Positions 51,147-59,792 of a DNA stretch of 64,000 nucleotides are shown one piece after another. Source of the DNA: an uncultured Gemmataceae bacterium (GTDB taxonomy: Bacteria > Planctomycetota > Planctomycetia > Gemmatales > Gemmataceae); the NCBI GenBank assembly GCA_937923405.1, contig CALDUY010000035.1, positions 1 to 64,000 on the forward strand, given 5' to 3'. Each line of letters starts with the position of its first letter. The stretch's first letter is position 1. The notes beneath the pieces are model-generated. The model searched no databases. It had not been told where the DNA came from and worked only from the letters and a program-made list of their open reading frames with translations. The position numbers were made by a program, and so were the translations under genes.

Positions 51147-51173
51147 GGGAGGAAACGAGCCTCCCATTTTTTT
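51147..51173 (+). terminator. Intrinsic terminator before the nuo operon
   Basis: GGGAGG (51147-51152) and CCTCCC (51160-51165) form a stem with a 7-base loop, followed by A and seven T residues. It can end transcripts of the kinase/DUF3754 genes. Because the best promoter motif for nuo lies upstream of it, it may also act in the nuo leader. Confidence 0.78.
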
Positions 51174-51226
51174 GAGCGGACTTCGTGAAAAAAATCACGA
51201 AGTTGGGGGCGAGGCCGCGACGCGAC

Positions 51227-51613
51227 ATGGATTTCACTCTCACCACCTATTATCCGATCTTCATCTATCTGGTGATCGTTATCGGCTTCGGCATCGCCGC
51301 CATTGCAACGGCTCATTTGGTTAGCCCTAAAAAGGTGACGCCGGTCAAGCAGATGACCTACGAATCAGGTATGGATCCGATCGGAGATGCTCGACAAAAG
51401 TTCGACGTTAAATTCTACCTGATCGCCATCCTATTCTTGGTCTTCGACCTGGAACTGTTGTTTCTCTATCCGTGGACGACGACGTATCAGCAGGGATCGA
51501 TCATTCCCGCGGGACTGCGTGACATCGTCTTCTGGGAAGTGCAAGTGTTCCTGCTCACCGTCATCATTGCTTATCTGTACGCCTGGAGAAGAGGGGTGTT
51601 CCGATGGCGTTAG
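51227..51613 (+). CDS. nuoA: NADH-quinone oxidoreductase subunit A
   Basis: 128 residues with three membrane helices. YESGMDPIGDARQKFDVKFYLIAILFLVFDLE is the conserved NuoA core, including the acidic residues of the helix pair, and the first helix is YYPIFIYLVIVIGFGIAAIA. I chose the ATG at 51227 (MDFTLTTYYP); the frame is open back to a GTG at 51185, only 12 bases after the terminator's T-run, which would add a basic leader. It overlaps nuoB by 10 bases. Confidence 0.92.
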   Translation: MDFTLTTYYPIFIYLVIVIGFGIAAIATAHLVSPKKVTPVKQMTYESGMDPIGDARQKFDVKFYLIAILFLVFDLELLFLYPWTTTYQQGSIIPAGLRDIVFWEVQVFLLTVIIAYLYAWRRGVFRWR

Positions 51614-52194
51614 ACACACTCGGCGACAGCGTCATGTTGACCCGGTTGGATCATCTGGCGAACTGGGTGAGAAAAAACAGTCTTTGGCCGATGCCTTTTG
51701 CGACGGCTTGCTGTGGCATCGAACTGATGGCCACGGGGGCCTCGCGACATGACATCGCACGGTTTGGCTCCGAGGCCATGCGCTTCACACCGCGTCAATG
51801 CGACCTGATGATCGTTGCAGGACGAGTGGTGATGAAGATGATTCCAGTGCTGCAACGGATCTGGCAACAAATGCCTGAGCCAAAATGGTGCATTTCCATG
51901 GGAGCCTGTGCCTCGTCGGGTGGCGTGTTCGACACCTACGCGGTGGTGCAGGGCATCGATCGGTTCATTCCGGTGGATGTCTATGTGCCTGGCTGTCCGC
52001 CGCGACCGGAGCAACTGTTGCAGGCCGTGATGGACATTCAGGACAAAGTGACGAGGACGGGTACGTTCAACGCGCGTGAGTTCGCCCAGCGGACGGAGTT
52101 CGACGGCCCCCGTTTCTCTCTGCCGGACGTGCCGCCAACCGCTGCCGTAGTCGCCCCAGGAAACTACCAATCGGCCAAGCGATTGCAGGACTGA
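51604..52194 (+). CDS. nuoB: NADH-quinone oxidoreductase subunit B
   Basis: 196 residues. Carries iron-sulfur cluster N2, the last electron carrier before quinone. The ligands are visible: tandem Cys in PFATACCGIELMA, one in SMGACASSGGVFD and one in YVPGCPPRPEQLL. About 30 extra residues at the C-terminus (RFSLPDVPPTAAVVAPGN) are not conserved. Starts within nuoA; nuoC follows after 3 bases. Confidence 0.96.
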   Translation: MALDTLGDSVMLTRLDHLANWVRKNSLWPMPFATACCGIELMATGASRHDIARFGSEAMRFTPRQCDLMIVAGRVVMKMIPVLQRIWQQMPEPKWCISMGACASSGGVFDTYAVVQGIDRFIPVDVYVPGCPPRPEQLLQAVMDIQDKVTRTGTFNAREFAQRTEFDGPRFSLPDVPPTAAVVAPGNYQSAKRLQD

Positions 52195-52197
52195 ACT

Positions 52198-52698
52198 ATG
52201 TCGAACGAAGAGTTGGTCGGCGTGTTGCGTGAGAAATTCGGCGACGGCATCCGTTCGTCGCAGTTCCGCGATAACTTTCGTATCCACGTCGAAGCAGCCC
52301 GCGTGCATGACGTGCTAGCGTATCTCAAGCACGACCACGGCTTCGACATGCTCGTCGAGTTGTGCGCCGCTGACTATCTCCGCTATCCCAATGCCACGGA
52401 TCGCTACGGGGTGTGGTACTGCTTGCTCAACGTCTCGACAGGCCGACGCTTGATCGTCAAGACGTTCGTGAATGATCCGTCGCCAAGGTTACCCTCGGTG
52501 TTCGATCTGTGGAAGGGGGCCGATTGGATGGAACGCGAGGTCTACGACATGTACGGCATTGAATTCGACGGGCACCCGGATCTACGTCGCATCTTGCTAC
52601 CCGACGAGTTCACCTCGTTTCCGCTCCGCAAGGACTATCCGCTGCGTGGTCGTGGCGAACGGCACAACTTCCAGCCCATCACGCGAGCCGAAGCATAG
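52198..52698 (+). CDS. nuoC: NADH-quinone oxidoreductase subunit C
   Basis: 166 residues, a peripheral-arm subunit. The conserved C-terminal block is WKGADWMEREVYDMYGIEFDGHPDLRRILLPDEF, then FPLRKDYPLRGRGER. It is a separate protein and not fused to NuoD. 62 bases follow before nuoD, containing a run of nine C residues. Confidence 0.95.
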   Translation: MSNEELVGVLREKFGDGIRSSQFRDNFRIHVEAARVHDVLAYLKHDHGFDMLVELCAADYLRYPNATDRYGVWYCLLNVSTGRRLIVKTFVNDPSPRLPSVFDLWKGADWMEREVYDMYGIEFDGHPDLRRILLPDEFTSFPLRKDYPLRGRGERHNFQPITRAEA

Positions 52699-52760
52699 AG
52701 AACGTGCATAACTTGTGAGAAGGCATTCTGCATTCCCCCCCCCAGACTGGGAGAGGTCAC

Positions 52761-53990
52761 ATGCCGCTAGAACTGGCTGACGCCATCGCCCCGCCGGAAG
52801 GGCCGGATAAGGATTATCTCTGGACGCTGAACTTTGGTCCGCAGCATCCGGCGACGCATACCACGCTGCGCCTGATCCTCACGCTTGATGGCGAAGTGGT
52901 GGTCAAAGCGGTTCCGGATATTGGCTATCTGCATTCGGGGTTTGAGAAGCTCGGCGAACACCTCGACTTCAACCAGTACGTCACCATTGTCGATCGGATG
53001 AACTACATCTCGCCGATGGCTAACGAAATCGCCTGGCATCACACGATCGAAAAACTGCTAGGGATCGAACTGACGCCGCGTTGTAAGTATCTTCGTACTA
53101 TCTTCGCGGAACTGAGCCGAATTCACGATCACCTGCTCTGTTGCGGCGCGGTGGCGCTGGATCTGGGAGGATTCACCGCGTTTCTCTATGCCTTCAACCA
53201 GCGTGAGAAGATCTACGACATTCAAGAGACTGCTTCGGGGCAGCGATTTCATCCCTCGTTTACCCGCGTCGGCGGATTGCAGGCCGATGTCAGCGACGAA
53301 TGGATCGCCAAAGTGCGAACGTTCGTCAAGGAGTTTCCCAAAGCACATGCCGACGTGGTTCGCCTGCTGAATCGGAACCGAATCTTCCTGGAGCGCAGTC
53401 AGGGCATTGGCGTGTTGTCGCGCGAGGAGGCGATCAACCTATCGGCGACCGGTCCGATTGCCCGTGCCTCGGGAGTGGTACGCGACCTCCGCAAAGACGA
53501 ACCTTATCTGGCTTATGGCGAGCTATCGTCGGCCTTCAAGGTGGTGTGTGCCACCGAGGGAGACTGCCTGGCCCGCTATCTGGTCCGCATGGACGAGATG
53601 CTGGAAAGTCTCAAGATCATCGAGGCGGCCATCGAGAATCTGCCCACGGGGCCGGTCAACGTCGATGCCAACAGCAAAGCAGTGCTGCCCAATCAGATGG
53701 CGGTCTATCGCTCCATCGAGGGACTGATTCATCACTTTGAACTGATTATGACCAATCGCCAATGGCATGCCCCGGTGGAGGAGGTCTACGGAGCCATCGA
53801 ATCGCCCAATGGTGAGCTGGGATTCTACGTCGTGTCCGATGGAAGCGGAACGGCCTACCGAGCGCGGACGCGACCGCCGTCGTTCATTCACTTCCAGCTC
53901 TTCCCCTATCTGATTCAGGGGCATCAGCTGTCGGACGTGGTGGCTATTCTGGGTAGTCTGAACATCATCGCGGCGGAGTTAGACCGCTGA
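52761..53990 (+). CDS. nuoD: NADH-quinone oxidoreductase subunit D
   Basis: 409 residues, lining the quinone site with NuoB. NFGPQHPATHTTLRLILTLDGE contains the His residue near the quinone head group; IGYLHSGFEKLGE, DRMNYISPMANE and ELSRIHDHLLCCG are further family blocks, and the end QLSDVVAILGSLNIIAAELDR is canonical. GGGAGAGG lies before the ATG. Confidence 0.96.
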   Translation: MPLELADAIAPPEGPDKDYLWTLNFGPQHPATHTTLRLILTLDGEVVVKAVPDIGYLHSGFEKLGEHLDFNQYVTIVDRMNYISPMANEIAWHHTIEKLLGIELTPRCKYLRTIFAELSRIHDHLLCCGAVALDLGGFTAFLYAFNQREKIYDIQETASGQRFHPSFTRVGGLQADVSDEWIAKVRTFVKEFPKAHADVVRLLNRNRIFLERSQGIGVLSREEAINLSATGPIARASGVVRDLRKDEPYLAYGELSSAFKVVCATEGDCLARYLVRMDEMLESLKIIEAAIENLPTGPVNVDANSKAVLPNQMAVYRSIEGLIHHFELIMTNRQWHAPVEEVYGAIESPNGELGFYVVSDGSGTAYRARTRPPSFIHFQLFPYLIQGHQLSDVVAILGSLNIIAAELDR

Positions 53991-54045
53991 CAGCGGGATC
54001 TCCGCTCCTCAATCGGAGAGGAGCAAGGGAGAGGGGGAATTGCTA

Positions 54046-54525
54046 ATGCCTGTACTGAGTGAAGCTCTCAAAGAGAAGATCAAGTCCTACTTCCCGCGTT
54101 ATCCCAGCAAGCAGGCGGTGACGTTGCCAGCTCTGCACTTGGTGCAAGACGAACTCCGCTGCGTACCGTTGGAGGCTATTCGAGAGATTGCCGATCTCTT
54201 GGATCTCAGTCCTGCCGAAGTGCATGACACTATGAGCTTCTACGGAATCTTCCGTGATGAGCAGCATAAGTTGGGAAAGCGTCGGCTGTGGGTCTGTCGC
54301 GGTTTAGCCTGTGCCTTGCGCGGCGGGGAGGAAGTGTTGGCCAGCGTCTGTGAGAAGCTCAAGGTTGCTCCAGGCGGTACCTCCGAGGATGGCAAAATCA
54401 CTGTGGAGTTCGCCGAGTGCATCGGTGTTTGCGAAGGCGCGCCGGCCGTACTCATCGATGATTCTGGCCGCCCTGACGTCACTCTGGACAAAGTCGACGC
54501 ACTGCTGACCGAATTGAGGGCGTGA
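54046..54525 (+). CDS. nuoE: NADH-quinone oxidoreductase subunit E
   Basis: 159 residues, the 24-kDa subunit with a thioredoxin-like [2Fe-2S] cluster (N1a). YPSKQAVTLPALHLVQDELRC opens the helical part. The cluster Cys residues are WVCRGLACALRGG and EFAECIGVCEGAPAV, in which the usual C-x4-C and C-x3-C spacing is kept. GAGGGGG precedes the ATG. nuoF begins 3 bases after the stop. Confidence 0.94.
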   Translation: MPVLSEALKEKIKSYFPRYPSKQAVTLPALHLVQDELRCVPLEAIREIADLLDLSPAEVHDTMSFYGIFRDEQHKLGKRRLWVCRGLACALRGGEEVLASVCEKLKVAPGGTSEDGKITVEFAECIGVCEGAPAVLIDDSGRPDVTLDKVDALLTELRA

Positions 54526-54528
54526 TTC

Positions 54529-55869
54529 ATGGCAGAGTTCGAGCCAGTTCTGTTACGACGCATTCTCAAGAATGCCAGCCCCTCCTTGGAGGCGTATCGG
54601 GCTGATGGCGGCTATCGTGCCCTGGACAAAGCGTTGGCTATGTCGCCTGCGGACGTGACCAAAGCTGTCGTCGATTCCAAACTGCGGGGACGCGGAGGAG
54701 CCGGCTTCCCCTGCGGCGTCAAGTGGACGTTCCTGCCTAAGGATCATCCGGGGCCAATCTATCTGTGCGTCAATGCCGACGAGAGCGAACCTTGCACCTT
54801 CAACAATCGCATTCTGATGCATCAGGATCCGCATCAGGTGCTGGAGGGGATGATCATCGCCAGCTATGCCATCCGGGCGCAGGTGGCCTACCTCTACATC
54901 CGCTATGAGTACGGCGATGCGACTCGGGCCATGCAACAGGCCATCGACGAAGCCTACGCTGCTGGCTTGCTCGGCAAGAACATTTTGGGCAAACAAGGCT
55001 TCGACCTGGACGTCTACATTCATCGCGGAGCCGGCGCGTATATCTGTGGCGAAGAGACCGGCTTGATAGAAAGTCTGGAAGGCAAGCGAGCCTGGCCGAG
55101 AATCAAGCCGCCATTCCCTGCGGTCGAGGGAGCGTTTCGCAAGCCGACCATCGTCAACAACATCGAGACGCTGGCCTGTGTGACGCACATCCTCGATCGG
55201 GGGCCTGAGTGGTTCAAGTCGATGGGCACGCCAGCGGATCCGGCAAACCCGCGCGATGCTGGCAGCTATGGTCCGAAGCTCTATTGCATTTCGGGGCACG
55301 TCAACAAACCGTGCTGCGTCGAGTTGCCGCTCGGCGTGACCGCGCGGGAGTTGATCGATAAGCACGGCGGCGGCGTGTGGAAGGGACGCAAGGCCAAGGC
55401 CATCGTACCCGGCGGCATTAGCATGGGCTTTCTCACCGCCGACGAGATCGACACCAAACTCGACTTCGGCAGCCTGGGACCGTTTACGAAGAACGGCTGT
55501 CTGGGGTTGGGTACTGCTGCGGTCACTGTCATCGACGAAGAAACGTCGATGGTCGACGTCCTCTACAACATTTGCCGCTTCTTCGAACATGAGTCATGCG
55601 GCCAATGCACGCCCTGTCGAGAGGGCACCGGCTGGATGCTCAAGATCGTCGATCGCATCCGCAAAGGGTTGGGACGAGCTGAGGATCTGAATATTCTCGA
55701 AGAAGTCGGCCATCAGATCGGCATCATGCCTGGCACGACGATCTGCGGGCTGGCCGACGGCGCGGGCTGGCCAGTCAAGCAGGCGATTCGGAAGTTCCGT
55801 GCCGAGTTTGAGTCGTACATCAAGAGCGGAAAGAAGACGCACACGTTGCAACTCGTGGCGGCTCATTAA
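54529..55869 (+). CDS. nuoF: NADH-quinone oxidoreductase subunit F
   Basis: 446 residues, binds NADH and FMN and carries cluster N3. The nucleotide sites are LRGRGGAGFPCGVKW and the FMN stretch ICVNADESEPCTFNNR (written here with Leu before Cys in the protein). GAGAYICGEETGLIESLEGKR follows. The 4Fe-4S ligands are ESCGQCTPCREGTGWM with a later Cys in GTTICGLADGAGWP. It is followed 12 bases on by nuoG. Confidence 0.95.
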   Translation: MAEFEPVLLRRILKNASPSLEAYRADGGYRALDKALAMSPADVTKAVVDSKLRGRGGAGFPCGVKWTFLPKDHPGPIYLCVNADESEPCTFNNRILMHQDPHQVLEGMIIASYAIRAQVAYLYIRYEYGDATRAMQQAIDEAYAAGLLGKNILGKQGFDLDVYIHRGAGAYICGEETGLIESLEGKRAWPRIKPPFPAVEGAFRKPTIVNNIETLACVTHILDRGPEWFKSMGTPADPANPRDAGSYGPKLYCISGHVNKPCCVELPLGVTARELIDKHGGGVWKGRKAKAIVPGGISMGFLTADEIDTKLDFGSLGPFTKNGCLGLGTAAVTVIDEETSMVDVLYNICRFFEHESCGQCTPCREGTGWMLKIVDRIRKGLGRAEDLNILEEVGHQIGIMPGTTICGLADGAGWPVKQAIRKFRAEFESYIKSGKKTHTLQLVAAH

Positions 55870-55881
55870 GAGAAAGCGACA

Positions 55882-57609
55882 ATGCCGACCGTTTATGTTA
55901 CCTATACGCCGAAGAACAACGGCAAGCCGCCCGAGAACCTGATCTCTGCACAGGCTGGCAAGGAGACGTTGCAACTGGTGCCGGTCGAGATCGGCTCCGA
56001 CAAGCTCAACTGTATCCAGGCTGCCCAGCGAGCCGGCGTCTTTATCCCGCATTATTGCTGGCATCCCGCTCTGACGGTCGTCGCCAGCTGTCGCATGTGT
56101 CTGGTCGAAGTCGGCGAGCGCAAGCCAGACGGATCCATTGCCATGACCGGCAAGCTCGTGCCCGGTTGTCAAACCCCGGTCAAGGATGGCACAGTCGTCG
56201 TCACTAATTCTCAGAAGGTGGTGCATGAACAGGCGCAGACGCTGGAGAGTCTGCTACTCAACCATCCGCTAGATTGTCCCGTGTGCGACAAAGCTGGCGA
56301 GTGCCTCTTGCAGGACTACACCTACGAGTTTGGGCGGGCTACCTCGCGGATGATCGACCTGAAAAATACTCCGGCGAACAAGCCGGACCTCGGGCCGAAC
56401 ATCGCGTTGTTCACCGATCGTTGCATCATGTGTTCGCGCTGCGTGCGCTTCACCCGTGAGATCGCCGGCACCGCTGAGCTGCAAATCATCAATCGGGGAA
56501 ACCATTCCGAGATCGACATTTTCCCTGGCGAACCGCTCGACAACAAGCTGGCGACCAACGTCGTCGACCTCTGCCCGGTTGGCGCTTTGTGCAGCAAGGA
56601 TTTTCTGTACAAACATCGTGTCTGGAATCTCAAGACGCAGAATAGCGTCTGCCCAGATTGCTCGACGGGGTGCAGCATCCATCTGGACGGCAACAAGAAC
56701 ATTGTCTATCGCCTACGGCCGCGAGAGAATCCCCAAGCTCAGGGCTACTTCATGTGCGATGAAGGGCGGCTGGGGTATCACTACATCAACTCGAAAGAGC
56801 GGTTCCTACGTCCGCTGCGGCGACAGGACGGCAAGCTCACGCCGTTCAGTTACGATGAAGCGATACGCACGGTTCGGCAGATGCTCAAGGATGCAGTGGC
56901 CAAAGATGCGTTCGGCGTCGTCGTGGTACTTTCGCCGTTTTTGACCTGCGAGGAAGCGTTCCTGCTGGCCAAGTATGCCAAGAGCCTCTCCAAGGCGGTG
57001 CAATTAGCGCTGGGACCGGTTCCCATTGTGGGCGAGGACGACACCTACCCGAAAGATCGACGCGGCAGACCGATTCAGCCGGTCAAGTTCACCATCCGAG
57101 CCGAGAAGTGCCCCAACCGGCAAGGCGTGGAGCGTATCCTGCGACATTACCAGGGACAGCTGATCGCCTTCGACGAAGTGGTGCGTCAGGCCGAGGCGGG
57201 CAAGCTCCAGCTGCTCTACCTCGCTGCGAGCTATCCGCCACGTGGCGACGGCTGGCTGACGGCGGAGCAGGCCGCGACCTTGGGCAAGGTCGGCCAGGTG
57301 ATCCTGCACGACTTGTACCCTTCGCGGGCAAGTGAGATCGCACATGTCGTCATTCCCGGCGGGGCTTTTGCCGAGAAGGACGGCACCTTTGTCAACCACG
57401 CCGGACTGGCTCAGGCCATCCACTGGGCCATTACGCCAACGGGAGAATGTCGCACCGAGGGCCAGGTGGTTCTCGATCTGATGCAACGACCCGGTCTGCT
57501 CCATGCTGCCACGCTGCGCAAGGAACTCGCCAGCGAGGTAAAAGCCTTCGCGGCTCTGGCCAGCGGCGACCTGGGCGAATATGGCATCCTTCTGGATTCC
57601 ACGAAGTAA
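55882..57609 (+). CDS. nuoG: NADH-quinone oxidoreductase subunit G (short form)
   Basis: 575 residues. An N-terminal [2Fe-2S] domain (IPHYCWHPALTVVASCRMCL with a later GCQTP), the His/Cys 4Fe-4S region (HPLDCPVCDKAGECLLQD), a two-cluster segment (FTDRCIMCSRCVRFTREI), then a molybdopterin-type Fe4S4 segment (VCPDCSTGCSIHLDGNKN). The molybdopterin-oxidoreductase-like remainder is short compared with the 700-900 residues of many NuoG proteins: it ends about 70 residues after FAEKDGTFVNHAG and lacks a long C-terminal part. The ORF of the next gene overlaps its end, but the real nuoH start lies 13 bases later. Confidence 0.9.
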   Translation: MPTVYVTYTPKNNGKPPENLISAQAGKETLQLVPVEIGSDKLNCIQAAQRAGVFIPHYCWHPALTVVASCRMCLVEVGERKPDGSIAMTGKLVPGCQTPVKDGTVVVTNSQKVVHEQAQTLESLLLNHPLDCPVCDKAGECLLQDYTYEFGRATSRMIDLKNTPANKPDLGPNIALFTDRCIMCSRCVRFTREIAGTAELQIINRGNHSEIDIFPGEPLDNKLATNVVDLCPVGALCSKDFLYKHRVWNLKTQNSVCPDCSTGCSIHLDGNKNIVYRLRPRENPQAQGYFMCDEGRLGYHYINSKERFLRPLRRQDGKLTPFSYDEAIRTVRQMLKDAVAKDAFGVVVVLSPFLTCEEAFLLAKYAKSLSKAVQLALGPVPIVGEDDTYPKDRRGRPIQPVKFTIRAEKCPNRQGVERILRHYQGQLIAFDEVVRQAEAGKLQLLYLAASYPPRGDGWLTAEQAATLGKVGQVILHDLYPSRASEIAHVVIPGGAFAEKDGTFVNHAGLAQAIHWAITPTGECRTEGQVVLDLMQRPGLLHAATLRKELASEVKAFAALASGDLGEYGILLDSTK

Positions 57610-57622
57610 GGATGGCGCTCTG

Positions 57623-59104
57623 ATGTATTTCGAGTTCACCACGTTTCATCTGGTGGTTACGTTGATCCTGATCGGCGCGTTGATGGCCGTCATTCAGGGA
57701 ACCTGTGCTTACTTGATTCTCGCTGAGCGCAAAATCTCGGCCTGGGCCCAGGATCGTGTCGGCCCCAATCGCGTCGGTTTCGATTTCGGCTTCAACTTCT
57801 TTCCGTTCACCTTGCTTCGGGGCATGGGCGGACTTGGTCAACCGATCGCCGACGGCCTGAAGTTCTTGCTCAAAGAACAGGTCATTCCTAAGAACGTCGA
57901 CAAGATTTTCTACTTGATGGCTCCGTGTATCGCTGTCTCGACAGCTCTGCTGGCCCTGGCGGTGATTCCCTTCGGTCCGACCAAGGCCGCTCCAGTGCTT
58001 CTGGATTATCGCACCGAGGAGATGCTGGCCGAGGTGGCCAAACGCACTCGTCCCATGACGCCAGAGGAGCAGGAACGGTTCATTGCCGAGAACAACGAGT
58101 ATCAAGAGACTCCGCGCGGCGCGGCCTGGCCGGCCACGGAGACGGAAAAGGTGTACCTACTCGCCGCGGACGCTGCCCATGCTCGGGCCAACGGCACCGA
58201 ACCGTTTCGCGAACGGATCAAACTGTATAACTCGGAAAAGCTCGACCGCGTCCAGTTCGTCATCGCTCCGCACGTGGACATCGGCGTGGTGTTCGTCCTG
58301 GCCATCGGTAGCCTGGCCGTTTATGCGATTGTGCTGGGCGGTTGGTCGAGCAACAACAAATACTCCTTCCTTGGTTCGTTGCGGGCCTCGGCTCAGATGA
58401 TCAGCTACGAGATCCCCATGGGGATGTCGCTGTTGGGTGTCTTCCTCATCACTGGGTCGTTGAATGTCGAACGGCTGATTGATTATCAAGTGGAACAGGG
58501 CTGGAACGTTCTGTTTCAGCCACTCGCTTGTTTGCTGTTTATCGTCAGTCTCTTCGCGGAATGTAATCGTGTGCCGTTCGATCTACCCGAGGCCGAACAG
58601 GAGTTAGTCGGTGGGTTTCATACCGAATACAGTGGCATGAAGTTCGCTCTGTTCTTCCTCGGCGAATACACCCACATGATCGCCACTAGCTTTCTGGTCG
58701 TGGCTCTGTTCTTCGGCGGCTGGCATCTGCCGTTCGTGGGCGAGCTGCCCGGAGTAGCTGGCATCGTGGTCAAGCTGCTCGTCTTTGCGGTCAAGATGGC
58801 GTTGTTCATCATTTTCTACATGTACATTCGCTGGACGATTCCGCGATTCCGCTTCGATCAACTGATGGGCCTGGCCTGGAAGGTGATGATGCCGCTGGCG
58901 TTGATTAGCCTGCTCATCGTGCTGTTCGTGCAGCACTTCCGACCGCTGGGGGAATACGACCGCTGGTTGATGACCGGGGTATCGTTGCTGTCGCTGTGGT
59001 TGGCCGCTGTCGTCTCGTTGCGTATGCCCAAGCCGCCTACACGAGCGCCCATCACTTACGTTGGTCATCCCATTCATGGAGTGCGCCGCCTCTCCGTGAA
59101 TTAG
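57623..59104 (+). CDS. nuoH: NADH-quinone oxidoreductase subunit H with soluble insert
   Basis: 493 residues, a membrane subunit at the quinone channel, normally 320-350 long. Conserved parts include AERKISAWAQDRVGPNRVGF, LRGMGGLGQPIADGLKFLLKE, GGWSSNNKYSFLGSLRASAQMISYE and AECNRVPFDLPEAEQELVGGF. Between VIPFG (about residue 116) and IAPHVDIGVVF (about 213) lies a charged insert of about 90 residues with no membrane helix. A longer C-terminal region is also present. I chose ATG 57623, with AAGGA upstream, over a start at 57581 inside nuoG. Confidence 0.94.
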   Translation: MYFEFTTFHLVVTLILIGALMAVIQGTCAYLILAERKISAWAQDRVGPNRVGFDFGFNFFPFTLLRGMGGLGQPIADGLKFLLKEQVIPKNVDKIFYLMAPCIAVSTALLALAVIPFGPTKAAPVLLDYRTEEMLAEVAKRTRPMTPEEQERFIAENNEYQETPRGAAWPATETEKVYLLAADAAHARANGTEPFRERIKLYNSEKLDRVQFVIAPHVDIGVVFVLAIGSLAVYAIVLGGWSSNNKYSFLGSLRASAQMISYEIPMGMSLLGVFLITGSLNVERLIDYQVEQGWNVLFQPLACLLFIVSLFAECNRVPFDLPEAEQELVGGFHTEYSGMKFALFFLGEYTHMIATSFLVVALFFGGWHLPFVGELPGVAGIVVKLLVFAVKMALFIIFYMYIRWTIPRFRFDQLMGLAWKVMMPLALISLLIVLFVQHFRPLGEYDRWLMTGVSLLSLWLAAVVSLRMPKPPTRAPITYVGHPIHGVRRLSVN

Positions 59105-59137
59105 CCGGCAACCGATCCCAGAAAGCGAGACTACCTC

Positions 59138-59776
59138 ATGCCAATACCAGAGAGTGACGTGAAATGGGTGAAGACACCAACCATCGGTTGGGTCGAGCAG
59201 ATGTACATCCCGGCCATCGTCGAGGGATTGCGAACCACGGTGCGGCACTCGATCGCGACGCTATTCGGCTCGGGAGCCAGGACGCAGGAGTTTCCCGAGG
59301 TAGAGCCGAAGTTGCCTGCCAACTACCGCGGGGTTCACCGACTCAACCGTGACGAGAAGGGGCGGGTCAAGTGCGTGGCCTGCTACATGTGTTCGACGGC
59401 TTGCCCTGCCCACTGTATCGACATTGTCGCCGCTCCTGCACCCAAGGAGTGGCAGTCCGACCCAGTGCATGGTTACCCGCGTGAGAAGTATCCCGAGACG
59501 TTCGTCATCGACGAGTTGCGCTGCATCTACTGTGGCATGTGCGAGCAGGCTTGCCCGGTCGATGCCATCGAGTTGACGACGCTGTATGATCTGACCGGCC
59601 TCAGCCGCGAGGACATGATCTTCGACAAGGAAAAGTTGTTAGCCGTCTTCGATGAAACCACCAAACCCGATGCGAAATATCCGAATCCAATTCGCACCCG
59701 AAGCGGCAAGCTCGGACCGGCCAGCGAGTTGCCCCCCGACCAGGGATTAACCTTCTCTTCGACGGCCCAGAGTTGA
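59138..59776 (+). CDS. nuoI: NADH-quinone oxidoreductase subunit I
   Basis: 212 residues, carries clusters N6a and N6b. Two ferredoxin motifs are clear: CVACYMCSTACPAHC and CIYCGMCEQACPVDA. Family blocks around them are GVHRLNRDEKGRVKCVAC and FVIDELRCIYC. The C-terminus is hydrophilic (TRSGKLGPASELPPDQG). It follows nuoH by 33 bases. Confidence 0.95.
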   Translation: MPIPESDVKWVKTPTIGWVEQMYIPAIVEGLRTTVRHSIATLFGSGARTQEFPEVEPKLPANYRGVHRLNRDEKGRVKCVACYMCSTACPAHCIDIVAAPAPKEWQSDPVHGYPREKYPETFVIDELRCIYCGMCEQACPVDAIELTTLYDLTGLSREDMIFDKEKLLAVFDETTKPDAKYPNPIRTRSGKLGPASELPPDQGLTFSSTAQS

Positions 59777-59792
59777 CCCGATTGAGACCACG

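Noticed and set aside
52734..52746. Frameshift caused by the run of C residues between nuoC and nuoD
   Set aside because: The run is intergenic; both flanking genes have complete, family-length reading frames.
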